A DNA stretch of 64,000 nucleotides from Dryocosmus kuriphilus (GCA_038277395.1 CM076191.1:98629588-98693587), one strand, 5' to 3'; numbered from the stretch's first letter, positions 1-10,599 are shown. Notes: generated by a model not told the origin, from the letters alone. Numbers and translations: made by a program.

Positions 1-86
1 TAATTTTGGGCACTACTTTTAGCTCTACCCAGGAATAACGACGTGGACGTAGTAGCTGCCTATTCCCTTCGGAGTGCTTAATTTCG

Positions 87-107
87 GTGAGTCCCCTTGA
101 CTCTCAC
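87..107 (-). repeat. Subterminal hairpin motif, left end of DD41D copy 1
   Basis: Read on the minus strand this is GTGAGAG, a short loop, then GGGGACTCAC. A diverged version sits at 1521-1541 near the right end, and nearly the same 21-mer is present three times in the second DD41D element (9,171-9,291). Conservation between two otherwise diverged elements suggests a transposase-binding site; that role is inferred. Confidence 0.6.
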
Positions 108-514
108 ACTTTCGGCCATGGGACAGTAAAATTGATAAAACTGCAGAAAACCTTTCCCGAACGCAGTCGGCTGTCGAAAGTCGATTTTTGATGTAGACAT
201 TACATACTATCGAGTGTCCACTGTCTACATCTATCCTCGACGTCATTCCCGCTCCAGCGAGAATCACGAACGGTCAGTCGGTCACCCATCCGAGCGCTAA
301 CCGCGTCTGTCCGTGCTTAATGTTTATTCGTTAGGAGGGTTGATTGGAGGGTTGATTCGGAGTGTTCATTTGATGACTTGAGTGTGTTTGTTGCGTTCAT
401 TTCAGTTGGTCGTAATTAGTTGCTTTCGTTTGGGTTATTGTTGTTGTTCACGTTCGTTTGAGTTGGTTTGGGTGTCGTTGTATTCCATCATTACTTGACC
501 TCCTTACTTTTATA

Positions 515-1441
515 ATGGAAATTCTATCTCAACAAAAGAAGATTGAAATGTCTCTTATTTATGGAGAAAGTGTCAGGAATATCGATGATGCTATCACACT
601 TTATACTCAACGTTTTCCAGAAAGTGTTCCTTCACGCGCTTCCTTTTACCGGGTTGTCAAAAAGTTCATCACTGACGGAAGTGTACAACCGAAAAAAAGG
701 AACAGTCGATTAACAATTACTGGAGTTGATAATGAAATCGTGATTTTAGCTTCAGTCTCTCATGAACCTCATGTTAGTGCTCGACAACTAAGCCGCGATT
801 CCTGAATGTCTTTATCCAGTGTTTGGAAAGTATTAAAACGTAATAAATATCATCCTTATCATATTTCACTGCATCAAGAACTTCATGGCAGTGATTTTCA
901 GAATTGCGTGACATTTTGTCAATGGGCGCTTCAGCAGATACATGGAAACCCGAATTTCTTTTTTCGAGTACTGTTCTCAGACTAGTTATCTTTCACAAAC
1001 CATCGTAACGTTAATCGACACAACATGCATTATTGGAGTGTAGAAAACCCACACAGGTTGCGTGAAGTTGAGCATCAGCGTCCATGGTCCGTGAATGGTT
1101 GGTGTGCAATAATTGGAAATCAACTTATCGGTCCGTATTTTATTGATGGTAATTTAAACGGTGAAAAACATCGTAGCTTTTTAGAAAATGAACTCCCAAC
1201 ATTGCTTGAAGACCGAAGCTTCGAAGTGCGACACAACATGTAGTTTCAACATGACGATTGTCCAGTATATTATTCGGCAATCGCGCGGGAAGTACTCAAT
1301 CGCGAATTCAATGGTCGATGGATCGGTAGAGGAGATCCGGCAAACTGTCCTGCCAGATCGACAGATCTTATGGCGTCGGATTTCTATTTGTGGGGTTATC
1401 TAAAGAGTCGCGTTGTTGCGTGGAATCTTTTGAAGCTCTAA
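515..1441 (+). pseudogene. DD41D transposase, three in-frame stops
   Basis: The product would cut and paste the surrounding element in the nucleus. One reading frame runs from the ATG at 515 with no frameshift until near its end, but is broken by TGA at 803, TAG at 983 and TAG at 1241. The N-terminal part (MEILSQQKKIEMSLIYGES onward) resembles the helix-turn-helix domain often found in insect copies as DUF4817. The catalytic part shows HYWSVENPH, WSVNGWCAIIGNQLIGP and a C-terminal SDFYLWGYLK. The first catalytic Asp (in FSD) is directly followed by the stop at 983, where the second copy at 8.2-9.1 kb has Glu. I count 41 residues between the second Asp and the terminal Asp, the DD41D spacing of rosa/Visitor-like mariners. 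The last ~15 codons appear shifted. Family assignment is by motif recognition only. Confidence 0.85.
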
Positions 1442-1626
1442 TTAACAAGCGCATCGAAGTGGGAGCACACCATTTTGAGCACTGATTGTAAAATGTTAAT
1501 TGAAAACAAGCACCTCGATGGTGAGAAGCGAGGGCACTCACCGACATTAAACACTCTGAAGGGAATACGCAACTGCTACGTCCACGTCGTTATTCCTGGA
1601 TAGAGCAAAAAATTGTGCCCAAAATT

Positions 1627-2394
1627 GAATTGATTACAATTGAATGGTCCTCCTTAAATTCAACACGTCTCATTTACCTTACGTTTGGAAGCGTTATCCT
1701 TGAAATAATCAACAATTTCATTTTTCTCAATTACAGCGCCATCTGTCTCGAATCGAAAAAAAAAATTTCAAATAAAACTCACGTATTTTTAAAATGAGAA
1801 TCTGAATGTGCGATAAAAAATAGGGGTTCCTATGTGAAATTTCAAAGTCAGCCCCCCTCCTTCCGCCAGGGCGTGGGCTTTAGCTAAATTTTTGGAAAGC
1901 CCCTTTTCTCCCTCGAAAATAAAAAGTTTTTATTACGGACATTTTTTTCGTAGGATGCGTATTTCTTGAGATATTTCGATGTCTCAAGATAAAAAAAAAA
2001 CACCCTGTATACCAGTCTCCCATAATTTGTTGACACTAAATTGAACTTTATTATAGAATTTTGATTGAATTTTAACTAATTAATCGAATTGATTATAGAA
2101 AATGTAAAATTATCGCGCGCATAGCGCGCGACTTAGTTTTTCTGGTACCTAATACAATAAAAGCAATAAGCAGTTAATTGAATAAAAATATTTATTTACA
2201 TTTAACAATATACTGCAGAATAATAAAATTGAAATAAAGTGTCTTTGATTTTTCAGGAAATCCCCAAAAAAGTTCGCAGGGGGGATTAAACCACCAAATC
2301 ATAATCATAAACAGCCCCTAAACAAAACAATAATATGAAAAATTGTAGAAAAGTTGAAAAAAAAAACCTTTAAAGATAAGAAAATAATCTGTAC
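1627..2394. other. AT-rich intergenic DNA, no gene recognised
   Basis: No coding region is recognised. Around 1,815-1,832 the text AAAAAATAGGGGTTCCTAT resembles the ends of the inverted-repeat element at 7.1-9.6 kb (AAAAAATAGGGGTTTC), so a fragment of that family may lie here. A short palindrome, CGCGCGCATAGCGCGCG, is at about 2,114-2,131. Confidence 0.4.
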
Positions 2395-3560
2395 GTATGT
2401 ATGCATGTTTATTACTCTCCCTTTCACGGGTTTGAGGGCCTCCGTTCCCTGTGCACTATTTACAGAATCTTACTGACTACTTAATCTAATAACTACGTCT
2501 ACTCTTAAGCGCTTACTGATGCCTTCAGAGGCTTTAGTTTTCTCTCGCCTTTACCTCTTTAAAACTTATTCTTAAATCGGAACTTTACATCTTTAATTTC
2601 CTTTAAATGGATTCCCCCTTTGGCTTTATCCTATACCTTGCACCCTGCCCTTTCTGTTAGTTCTTCCAACTTTTTCATCCCTTTCTCACCTTGTCCGTTC
2701 TCAACCAAAATCCATCTTATCCTGTCACTCACGCTCTCTCCTCCCGTTTCGTCCCCTGTGCATATCTCTAACACGTGCTCCCATGTCTCTAGTTCGTACC
2801 CACACACTCCACATACACTCTCTTCTTCATTCAACCAATATCTGCATTTCCTCATACCTTCTCCCATTATGAACCTCATCACTCTGTTTCGCTTGCTCTC
2901 CTTTTCCACCTTTTTCAGATATTCGGGCTCTGTTTCGTTCTTAACCACTCTACACCATCTACTATATCTTGATCTTATGATTTTTCTCCATCTCTCTTCT
3001 TCCCTGCTTTACTATCAAGTCCTGCCCTACCTGCTTGCCAGTCACTATTTACCTACTTCACCCCACATTCTCTTCTCATCTGCAATCCGCCCTCCTCCCA
3101 TCTCGATCGCTCAGTGTTACCCTCTCCCCTTCTTAGCTTCTCTTCAAAGTTCCACGCTCTTTTCAGTTACCTTATTACCATTTTCTACCTAGTCAATTCT
3201 CTCAATATATATCCTGGGCAGCTCCAACTCACTCCCATGATCAATCTCAAAAATCTTTCCTGTGTAATTGTTACCCCTTTGTATTCCCTCTAACCCCAGA
3301 TCTCTACTCCATAGCTCAGCACTGACCACACTAACACGTCAAACATCCACACTCGCATTTTCCGGTCATCCATGAATCTTCTCTTGCCTATACCCCACAT
3401 TTTTCCCATGATCTTACACGTATTCTCAAGCCCCTTGCTTACCTGAAACTCACTTCCTCCTCCCGATTCAAACCAAAAACCTAGATATCAGAACTACTCC
3501 ACTAGTTCTACAATCCCACCATTCATCTTCCACTCATACTCTATTTTGCTTCTCCGATTT
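2395..3560 (-). pseudogene. Non-LTR retrotransposon, 3' end of ORF2 plus 3' UTR
   Basis: On the minus strand the open part (2,948 down to 2,631) encodes a C-terminal zinc-knuckle-like segment, CGVCGYELETWEHVLEIC, with C-x2-C-x7-H-x4-C spacing, preceded by MRKCRYWLNEEES. Such segments close the reverse-transcriptase ORF of many insect jockey-like or related LINEs. Upstream, in the same strand but broken by stops and shifts, are recognisable stretches such as KMWGIGKRRFMDD, WSVLSYGVEIWG and ERFLRLIMGVSW, typical of the region after the polymerase domain. Below 2,631 lies a 3' UTR ending near an ACATACGTACAG tail. The copy is 5'-truncated, as is usual for LINEs. Clade is uncertain. The 190-codon plus-strand frame over it is an antisense shadow. 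Confidence 0.75.
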
Positions 3561-4844
3561 CACAGTTTGTACTGTAGACATTTCATGAATTTCAAATGTA
3601 ATAAGTACTAACAAAAACTGGACACCAAAAAGTATCCGAAACCACTTTCATGGGTAAAAACAATCACTCTGAATGTTTACTCACAGATTTCTCGATTTAA
3701 CTAAGGAGGCGTTAACGTCCCAAAAACTTAAAACCCCGTACTTTCTCCTATGATTGAAAATATTTTTTTCTTTAGCTCAAAAATCGTCAACAGTCTTTAA
3801 AAAAAGTAGTAAAATTAAAAAGTGTATATATTATATAATTAAAAAGTGTGTAAGTCAAAAAGGAGTCATTTGAAATAACAAACAATCCTTTTTAACAATA
3901 GAAAATGAATTCTCTAGACTATTTTGTATTCGAAATTTGTTCAGTATTTATGTTTGACCACGCATGCGTAGCCAGTGGAAGTAATGAAGTACTTGGAAGG
4001 TAATAATAGTGCTGCATTTTACCGACCGAAAGTGGCAGAATACCAATCAAAGCTTTAAGCTAACCTGATTTTCATTGTGACATCTGCGTATGTTTCATAC
4101 TATTAAATTAAAACATTATTATAAAAATTGTTTTTTTATTAATATTGAAAGTCGTTACATGACAGTCCCTTGGCAGAGGCTTTGCACCTTACACCCCCAC
4201 CAAGACTCCGCCCTGGACCTATCCCACGTGCTAAAATCTCACGATATATTATCTATTATATCAATTATTTAGTTTATAATACGTGCTTTCATGCAAATAT
4301 GGCCATTTTAAAGAAATTCGGAAAAAAGTAACGTATGATACTCTGGAAAGAGGCTATTTTCGACTTGTGTAATTTGTCAAAAATCGCCGACTTCCCTCCT
4401 GTATAGCATAATGTACTATTTTGTCTTTAAAAGGGGTTTTTTTTCTGAAGATGGACGTTCATATATTACGTAACGCAATTTTCTGATGATCTTCGAACCC
4501 CCCTCCCACCTAAAAGCGTTTCGTAACATGTGAACGTTCCCAAGATGATTTTTCAACTTTTTAAGTGTTTATTATTATTACTTTTTTAGGAGCTGCTTCT
4601 GATTTTTGAGGTTGATCCCCACAGGAACGTAGTTTGCTGTTAAACAAAAAATCTGAGAAAAAATCCAGATTCTTTTGCACCATACAGATGCTTTTTGAAG
4701 GTGTCTCCACAAATTAAAGAAACTTTTCTTCATTTGAGCAACCCTAACATACATAACACAGGCCTACAAAAATGAAACTTTTGTTTCCCCACTGAGATCT
4801 GAAGAAGTTTTCTCACGTAATTTTTCGCGCTGAATCCGAATCGG
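3561..4844. other. AT-rich stretch, no gene recognised
   Basis: No convincing coding frame, RNA gene or ordered repeat is visible. The part from 4,300 to 4,840 may be the decayed downstream remainder of the minus-strand gene that ends at 4,845, but I cannot read a continuing protein in it. Confidence 0.35.
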
Positions 4845-5802
4845 TCAGCAGAATTTGTCTACCGCATCAGGATTTTGAGACGTTCTAACCTGAAAGTACA
4901 AAAAAGGCCGTTTTTCGGCGAAGGTATTCGTCAATTTGGCCAACAGATTCGGATTCCTCATGAAAAATCTACGGAAATGTACATTCTGATGGATCGTGCA
5001 AAAGTCGACGGAATGGGTTCCACTGGGCCCAGCAAGAATGCAATGTTTCGGACGAAGTTGTGCGAATTTTCTGAAGCTCACTGGAAATTCTGTGTGACTT
5101 TCTTTATACTTATTGTAGAGTCCCCTCAAATCTAATAAAAGGAGACGTTTCTGCATCAAACAGCGGTCTTCATCTGTCTTCACAGAAACAACATCTTTCT
5201 GGCCGGGCATGATTCTACAGTTCGCATCATCAGTATAAAAGTCTTTTATTTTATCAACAGTAGATTCCGGTAATGGTTTACCAGTCTTCGCTGTCGTGTC
5301 TGGTAAAACCCCTTTTGAAATTCTAAGATCTTTAGCTTTTTTTGCAATCCGCCTACTGCAGCTGAATTCTTTTGCGATTTTGTTAACGCTCCATGCTTCT
5401 GGAGCTATTGTAAGAATACTCAATTTTTGAGGATCATTAATCTGCAAGGTAGAAAATTTCTCTTTCAATCCACTTATCATTTCCTCTAATTCAATTTCTC
5501 CTTGTGAACAAACTATTGCGATATTATTAACTTCAAATGGTGTTGAAGAATCAGAATTGAAAGATTCATTTTGATCCAAATGAACATCAATTTGACTAAC
5601 ATCCGATAAATTATGAAATTTTTGAAAATCTACATCATCACTTTCATATTTGGCCCTTCTGCAATGGACAATGGGAAGATCGGGAAATTTTCGTTTGAGA
5701 TTCTTAGATATAAATGACAAATCTTTGCCTGTGGCCCGTAAGACCAAAATTTTTGTAAAGATTGCAGCATCTATCGCAATGTTCGTCGCTTGAATTAGAC
5801 AT
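4845..5802 (-). pseudogene. Uncharacterised, probably transposon-borne protein (N-terminal part)
   Basis: A 300-codon frame starts at 5,747 and stops at 4,845. It reads KLSILTIAPEAWSVNKIAKE, a likely helix-turn-helix at about residues 105-145, then KDFYTDDANCRIMPGQKDVV, then a Leu-rich QKRLLLLDLRGLY segment, FAQLRPKHCILAG and a possible metal-binding SVDFCTIHQNVHF. I recall this architecture (HTH, MPG-KD, RLLL-L, LRPK-C, G-HS-C-C--H-N) as a recurrent family of uncharacterised repeat proteins in insects and cnidarians, usually much longer, so this copy is probably cut short. A better start may be the ATG at 5,802, giving MSNSSDEHCDRCCNLYKNFG with a Cys cluster; that frame is offset by one base, implying a frameshift near 5,710-5,750. 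No function can be assigned. Neighbours are all repeats. Confidence 0.55.
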
Positions 5803-5944
5803 ACTAGATATTAAACTGATGAAAAATTTGAATTTATGAATACTTCGTGGAATATAATCTTAATAAAGGTCAAATCACTCAATGAAACTGTAGTTCTGAA
5901 AGTAACTGATTCTGAACGTTGTCCTGCAACGACGTTCTGCCTGA

Positions 5945-6200
5945 ATGATCTTCAGTTGTTTTTTACAGAGAACAAGTGAAGCTAGCTCGGTCTTAGTGAT
6001 CCTCAATTGTTTCTTTAAAGAAAAAAAGTGAAGCTCTGACTCTATGATCCACAGTTACTCTTCATGAGAGAACAAGTGATGCTCTGCCCCTGTGTTCCTC
6101 AGTTGGCTGCCTTTACGATTTTCAGTCGTTTTTTCAGAGAGAACAAGTGAACTTCGGTCTTAGTAATCCTCAATTGTTTTGTCAGAGGGAAAAAGTGAAG
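5945..6200. repeat. Degenerate ~50-bp tandem repeat
   Basis: Five imperfect units share GATCCTCAGTTGTTTTTT, a GAGAACAAGTGAAG core and a GCTCTGxCTCTxTG tail, starting near 5,947, 5,997, 6,047, 6,115 and 6,160. The array leads into the longer repeats at 6.2-6.8 kb and is probably part of the same mobile element's arm. Confidence 0.65.
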
Positions 6201-6780
6201 AATCGCAATCAGCGACCTCGAAAAATCCCAAGTAATCATTTCCAAGCCGAATTGAACAATGTGTTTCTGGGAGCTGAATCGCCGACACACAGCTGCCATC
6301 TTGGATCCACCATGTTGAATTTTAATATCTCGACTGCAGAATCTCTATCAGCGACCACGAAAACCTTGTAGCAATCATTCACAAGCCTATTTCAGCATTT
6401 AGAGTCATTGAATGATGGATTATTTAGTATAAATCCACCATACTGGATCCGCCATCTTGGATTCCGATATTCTAACTACATAATCGTAATCAGAGACCTC
6501 GAAAACCCCCGAGTAGCTATTTCTAAGCCGATTTAAGGAAATTTAGTTGCAGGGAGCATAATCGTTGATATGCAGCCGCCATATTGGATCCACCATTTTA
6601 AATTTAGCAATGTGTCATATGTTTCGTCAAAGTGCTTTGCAAGCGTAGAGTTTAAGTCCAAAATGAGTATTTCAAATCCACACTTGCATACTTTCTTTTT
6701 TAAAAGTAATTTATTCAACTATGTTTTTCCTAACTCTCGACGCCATATTTAGTCAGCCATATTGAATTTCAAAAACCGTC
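6201..6780. repeat. Diverged ~140-bp repeats with GCCATCTTGGATCC motifs
   Basis: Imperfect units share AATCxxAATCAGxGACCTCGAAAA, a AAGCCGATT stretch and GCCATxTTGGATCCxCCAT. Units begin near 6,203, 6,342 and 6,485. The GCGACC-CGAAAACC and GCCATCTTGGAT phrases also occur in the arms of the element at 9.6-13.2 kb, so these are relatives. It is probably a fragment of a related transposon arm; no coding sequence is visible. Confidence 0.6.
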
Positions 6781-7103
6781 CGACGGTTCTGAAAACTAGA
6801 TCAAATTTACTAAATTTCAAGCCTAAACACGATTTTTTTAAGTCAAACCAATTTTGGACAGCAGGGGCTGTCCGGTTCATTTTTTAATTTAAACCAGTCA
6901 ATTATTTCGTTAACCATAAGGGTATTTGAAGGTCATCTTTCGTTTTTTGAATAGAAAAATGTTTAGGACAAAAAAATTGTAGGTTACAGAGGGGTTCAAA
7001 CATTTGTTAACCATAAGGGTAGGAGAAAAATATGATGGTGGCTTTGCCCCCTTGACCTTGAGGTCAAGGATCAATGTCATTTGAAGGTCATCTTTCGTTT
7101 TTT
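6781..7103. other. Short repeat-bearing spacer
   Basis: No gene is seen. A ~30-bp phrase, ATTTGAAGGTCATCTTTCG plus a T-rich tail, occurs at about 6,928 and again at 7,080, and GTTAACCATAAGGGTA occurs at about 6,910 and 7,005. The direct repeats suggest a local duplication. Confidence 0.5.
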
Positions 7104-8190
7104 GAATAGAAACCCCTATTTTTTACCTCAGATTCTGAAAGAGCGAGAAATTTTACGTTGAGATATGTACCCATGTTTAGAGGTAAAATTGACGCGTATG
7201 GGTCAAAATTCCTGCTAAAAGAGTCAGCATTGAGGTGGGAGAACCTGGGCCGGGGGTCGTTTTGTGAAAATAAACCTTTACAACATTTGTTCGGTTTGTT
7301 GGAGGTTACATTGTTATGACCTTGGATTTGACCTTCACCCATACGTTCAAGGCCATTTCAAGGTCAATTTTACGTCTTATTCATAATTCAAAAGAATACA
7401 GAATTTTTAAGAGTAATTCTGGTAAGAACCAACTGCTTCAGAACTTGTGAGCTTGTAATGACCTTGAACGTATGGGTGAAGGTCAAATCCAAGGTTCTAA
7501 AAATAAAAGGTGAAATAGTGAATAATAGACAAATTTAAAAATCTTCTTGGGGTTAACTATGTCTTTTAAATGGTAAACTCCCTAGCCAATTTGTAAAAAC
7601 CTTAAAATTAACCTTTATTTATTTCTTTAAGGGTGTATCAGACCAATGTATTTTTTAAATACAGTTCTATTGACATTGATAGTAATAAATGTATCAACAT
7701 TTCTTGTATTGTTAATAATTATTAATAAATTTAAATATTCAAAATTGGTTGCAATTCGATGACAAGTCTGCTAAATTAATGATTCTACATATTAAGTACT
7801 CATCTAAATTGCTGCGAACAAACATACAAAGAAATAAGACAGAAAAAATTAAGTACATAAAAATACATTTGTCGAATTGAAAATGTATTACTTCTGGAAA
7901 ATTGTTTAGAAAGTAATCAAAGCACGGTTGGCTGTCATTTCTAAAATTTGAAAAACGCTGTCGCAACTACTTTTGTTTAAATTACGTTAGTGTTCATAGA
8001 CATTGTTAGCGTTAGTTAGTGGTTGTGTTCATGGACATTGTATTACTATTCTTATTTTTCGGTAATCGCTATACGCTGCTATTCAGTTTTCAACATTTTT
8101 CTACGATATTTATCTTTCTTGATTGGCATTCATCTGTTTTAAGAATAGCTCCTAAACATTGCTGACTATGCCCCAACAGAGATAGTTGAT

Positions 8191-9079
8191 ATGTTGTTGA
8201 TTTTAGGAGAATGTCATGGTAATTATCGTGCAGCCTCAAGACTATACGGAATTCGGTACCCACAAAGGCGTCATCCTAGTCACGTTACCATCCGTGCACT
8301 TGAACAAAGAGCTCGAAATGGACATCTACGAAGAACTCGAGAAAGACATGAGGACGATGATAGGGATGTTAACGTTTTAGTTGTTTTAGGATTCGTTCAC
8401 CTAAATCCTCATATCAGTAGCCGACAAATAGAGAGACAAACAGGAATACCTCAGAGAAGTTATCAGAATTTTGCGAAGAAATAGATATCATGCCTATCAT
8501 ATTACTTTAACGCAAGCATTAACTCCTAATGATATGAGGAATAGGATAATTTTCTGTCAATGGGCTCTTCAAATGATCTTACAGTATCCGAATTTTTTAA
8601 ATTATGTCCTTTTCTCTGATGAAGCTACATTTCATAATACTGGTGAGTTGAATCGTCATAACTGCCATTACTGGTCTGATCAGAATCCTCACTGGTACAG
8701 ACCAGTGGATAATCAACATCGATGGAGTGTAAATGTTTGGTGTGGAATAATTAATGGTTATCTCATCGGGCCATTCTTTTTCGAAGCAAATGTAAATTCA
8801 TATGTCTTTTTAGAGCTTTTAAGGGATCATCTTCCACTTCTACTTGAAGATGTGGATCTTGAAACTAGACGCAGAATGTGGATACAACTTGATGGTGCAC
8901 CAGCACATTATGCTCGAATTGTGCGAGCGTTTTTAAATGCTCACTACCGAGATAGGTGGATTGGAAGAGCTGGTCCAATTAGTTGGCCTCCAAGATCACC
9001 TGACTTAACTTCTCCAGATTTTCTTCTTTGGGGATACCTAAAAAATTTGAGCAGAGGCTCAGCCAGTGCCTTGAAGTAA
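8191..9079 (+). pseudogene. DD41D transposase, copy 2 (one frameshift)
   Basis: This transposase would excise and insert the surrounding element. The first segment (8,191-8,484) begins MLLILGECHGNYRAASRLYG and contains RYPQRRHPSHVTI, the DUF4817-like helix-turn-helix domain. It then shifts frame near 8,465 into LRRNRYHAYHITLTQAL, and the catalytic domain continues to 9,079. Catalytic residues are intact: Asp in FSDEATFHN, Asp in QLDGAPAHYA and a terminal Asp in SPDLTSPDFLLWGYLKN. I count 41 residues between the last two, so DD41D. WSVNVWCGIINGYLIGPFFF is the usual core before the second Asp. The C-terminus stops soon after GYLKN and is probably truncated compared with copy 1. The copies are clearly homologous but diverged, so they are not recent duplicates. 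A 3' inverted repeat (TACGTCCTCGTCGTTAAT) lies at about 9,311-9,335; I found no matching 5' end. Confidence 0.85.
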
Positions 9080-9137
9080 ATGGTAATAACTTCGAGCAAA
9101 ACCGATAATAGTAATAACTTCGAGCAAAACCGATAAT
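9079..9137 (+). repeat. 29-bp direct duplication after the transposase
   Basis: The phrase GTAATAACTTCGAGCAAAAC plus CGATAATA is present twice in tandem just downstream of the transposase stop. It may be a slippage duplication. Confidence 0.7.
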
Positions 9138-9170
9138 AAATGATTTCTTTTCATTGTCTCATCATTAATT

Positions 9171-9291
9171 GTGAGAGGCAAGGGGACTCACGTTAATAAA
9201 GCACCCCGGATCGTGAGATGCAAGGAGACTCACGTTAATAAAGCACCCCGGATCGTGAGAGGCAAGGGGACTCACGTTAATAAAGCACCCC
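9171..9291 (+). repeat. Three 42-bp subterminal repeats of DD41D copy 2
   Basis: Units start at 9,171, 9,213 and 9,255. Each has GTGAGAGGCAAGGGGACTCA followed by CGTTAATAAAGCACCCC. The GTGAG and CTCAC arms can pair. The same motif occurs once, inverted, near the left end of copy 1. Multiplication of a subterminal motif is common for transposase-binding sites; binding is inferred. Confidence 0.75.
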
Positions 9292-9719
9292 AAAGGGAGT
9301 AGAGCCTACTACGTCCTCGTCGTTAATCCTGCGTTATGCTAAAAGTAGGGGTTATCATTTAAAAAACATACATGTATGGGTGAAGGTCAAATCCAAGGTC
9401 ATAACAATGTAACCTCCAACAAATCGAACAACTGTTGTAAAGGTTTATTTTCACAAAACGACCCCCGGCCCAGGTTCTCCCACCTCAATACTGACTCTTT
9501 TAGCAGGAATTTTGACCCACACGCGTCACTTTTACCTCTAAACATGGGCACATATCTCAACGTAAAATGTCTCGCTCTTTCAGAATCGGAAGTAAAAAAT
9601 AGGGGTTTCTATTGAACCCCCCCCCCCCCCCCCCCTCCCACTTCAATTTTTGAGGTAAATGAACACTATAGGGCTTAAAATTTTCTTTGAAGCTTCTAGT
9701 TTTTAGTGCCGTATGGTAC

Positions 9720-10260
9720 TTTATGATTTTCAAAATGGCGGATCAACAATGGCCGCCACAAGAAAGAAACTGCTGAATTTAATCTCTTATTTTTTATCTA
9801 ATTTTTATTTAAAAAATCATTTTTACTCTTGCAATTCACTTTTCAAATGTTTATGAGGTCGCTGAATATGAATTTTGTATTAGTTAAAAAATTCCAAGAT
9901 GGCGAATCCAATATGGCCGCTAAAAAGTGTAAAAACCATTTTATGTCAAAAAAGTACGAGTTGGGTATGTAATAAAAGGTTTTCGTGGTCGCTGATTACG
10001 AATTTTGTATTATTTTAAGAAAATTCCAAGATGGCGAATCCAAGATGGACGCTGAAAAGTGTAAAAATTATTTTATGTCATAAAAGAACGAGTTGCGTAT
10101 GCAACAAAGGGTTTTCGCGGTCTCTGATTACGAATTTTGTATTAGTTTAAAAAAATTCCAAGATGGAGAATCCAATATCGCCGCTGAAAAGTGTAAAAAT
10201 CATTTTATGTCATAAAAGAACGAGTTGGGTATGCAACAATGGGTTTTCGGAGTCGCTGTG
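9720..10260 (+). repeat. ~130-bp subrepeats with ATGGCG pairs (left arm)
   Basis: Units begin near 9,741, 9,897, 10,025 and 10,155. Each carries two ATGG cores about 15 bp apart (CCAAGATGGCGAATCC, then AATATGGCCGCT), followed by a GTAAAAATCATTTTATGTCA stretch and GGTTTTCGxGGTCGCTGAT. The mirrored versions are at 12,850, 12,985 and 13,050. Confidence 0.8.
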
Positions 10261-10327
10261 TTCTGATTCAAAATGTCATACATATTGTAGTGCTACTAAA
10301 AATATCCAGAAGATATAGCATTGATTG

Positions 10328-10587
10328 AAGTGTTTATGTGCCGTCGGCATTAGCGTTACCCCATGTGCACCACAAGGAGGTTGCGCCCCCATGTGCACCA
10401 CAAGGAGGTTGCGCGATCGGTCTTGCACATCACTTGGCCCTGGAAAGGGCCGGTTTATATATTTGCAATTTCTTATCTGATTATTTTTACTTGTCTTCGT
10501 ACATTGACCACTTTATTCCATCGTTTTCCTTTGAATACCTCATGGTGCACAGTCGGTAACGCTAATGCCGACGGCACATAAACACTT
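10328..10587. mobile_element. 260-bp MITE with perfect 33-bp inverted ends
   Basis: The left end (10,328-10,360, AAGTGTTTATGTGCCGTCGG onward) and right end (10,555-10,587) are exact reverse complements over 33 bp. Inside, a 27-28-bp unit containing ATGTGCACCACAAGGAGGTT is tandemly duplicated at 10,362-10,417. Perfect ends in a degraded neighbourhood suggest recent insertion or conversion. No coding capacity; two overlapping short open frames here are incidental. Confidence 0.85.
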
Positions 10588-10599
10588 GTTATACGCTTG

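Larger units (their letters stand above)
2..1626 (+). mobile_element. DD41D mariner-type DNA transposon, copy 1 (inactive)
   Basis: Terminal inverted repeats bound the element. The left end reads AATTTTGGGCAC and the right end GTGCCCAAAATT, and similarity continues about 75 bp inward through the matching segment GGAATAACGACGTGGACG. Inside lies one decayed transposase frame on the plus strand. A subterminal hairpin motif with GTGAG and CTCAC arms occurs near both ends. Length, inverted ends and transposase type fit the Tc1/mariner superfamily. I could not confirm a TA target duplication: the left flank starts with TA but the right flank does not, so the exact ends are uncertain by a few bases. 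Confidence 0.85.
7104..9615. mobile_element. Inverted-repeat element enclosing DD41D copy 2
   Basis: Two arms of about 250 bp face each other. The left arm (about 7,104-7,358) begins AATAGAAACCCCTATTTTTT, and the right arm (about 9,362-9,615) ends with its complement. Both contain the same segment with CCAAGGTCATAAC, GACCCCCGGCCCAGG and CTCGCTCTTTCAG, with scattered substitutions. A fragment of the arm is also repeated in inverse at 7,461-7,495 against 7,318-7,352. The arms' only visible contents are non-coding. The simplest reading is a non-autonomous foldback element into which the DD41D transposon inserted; the reverse, a composite with captured arms, cannot be excluded. Confidence 0.65.

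Noticed and set aside
2620..3192. 190-codon plus-strand frame rich in Ser/Leu/Pro
   Set aside because: Antisense to the minus-strand non-LTR retrotransposon end; low-complexity shadow.
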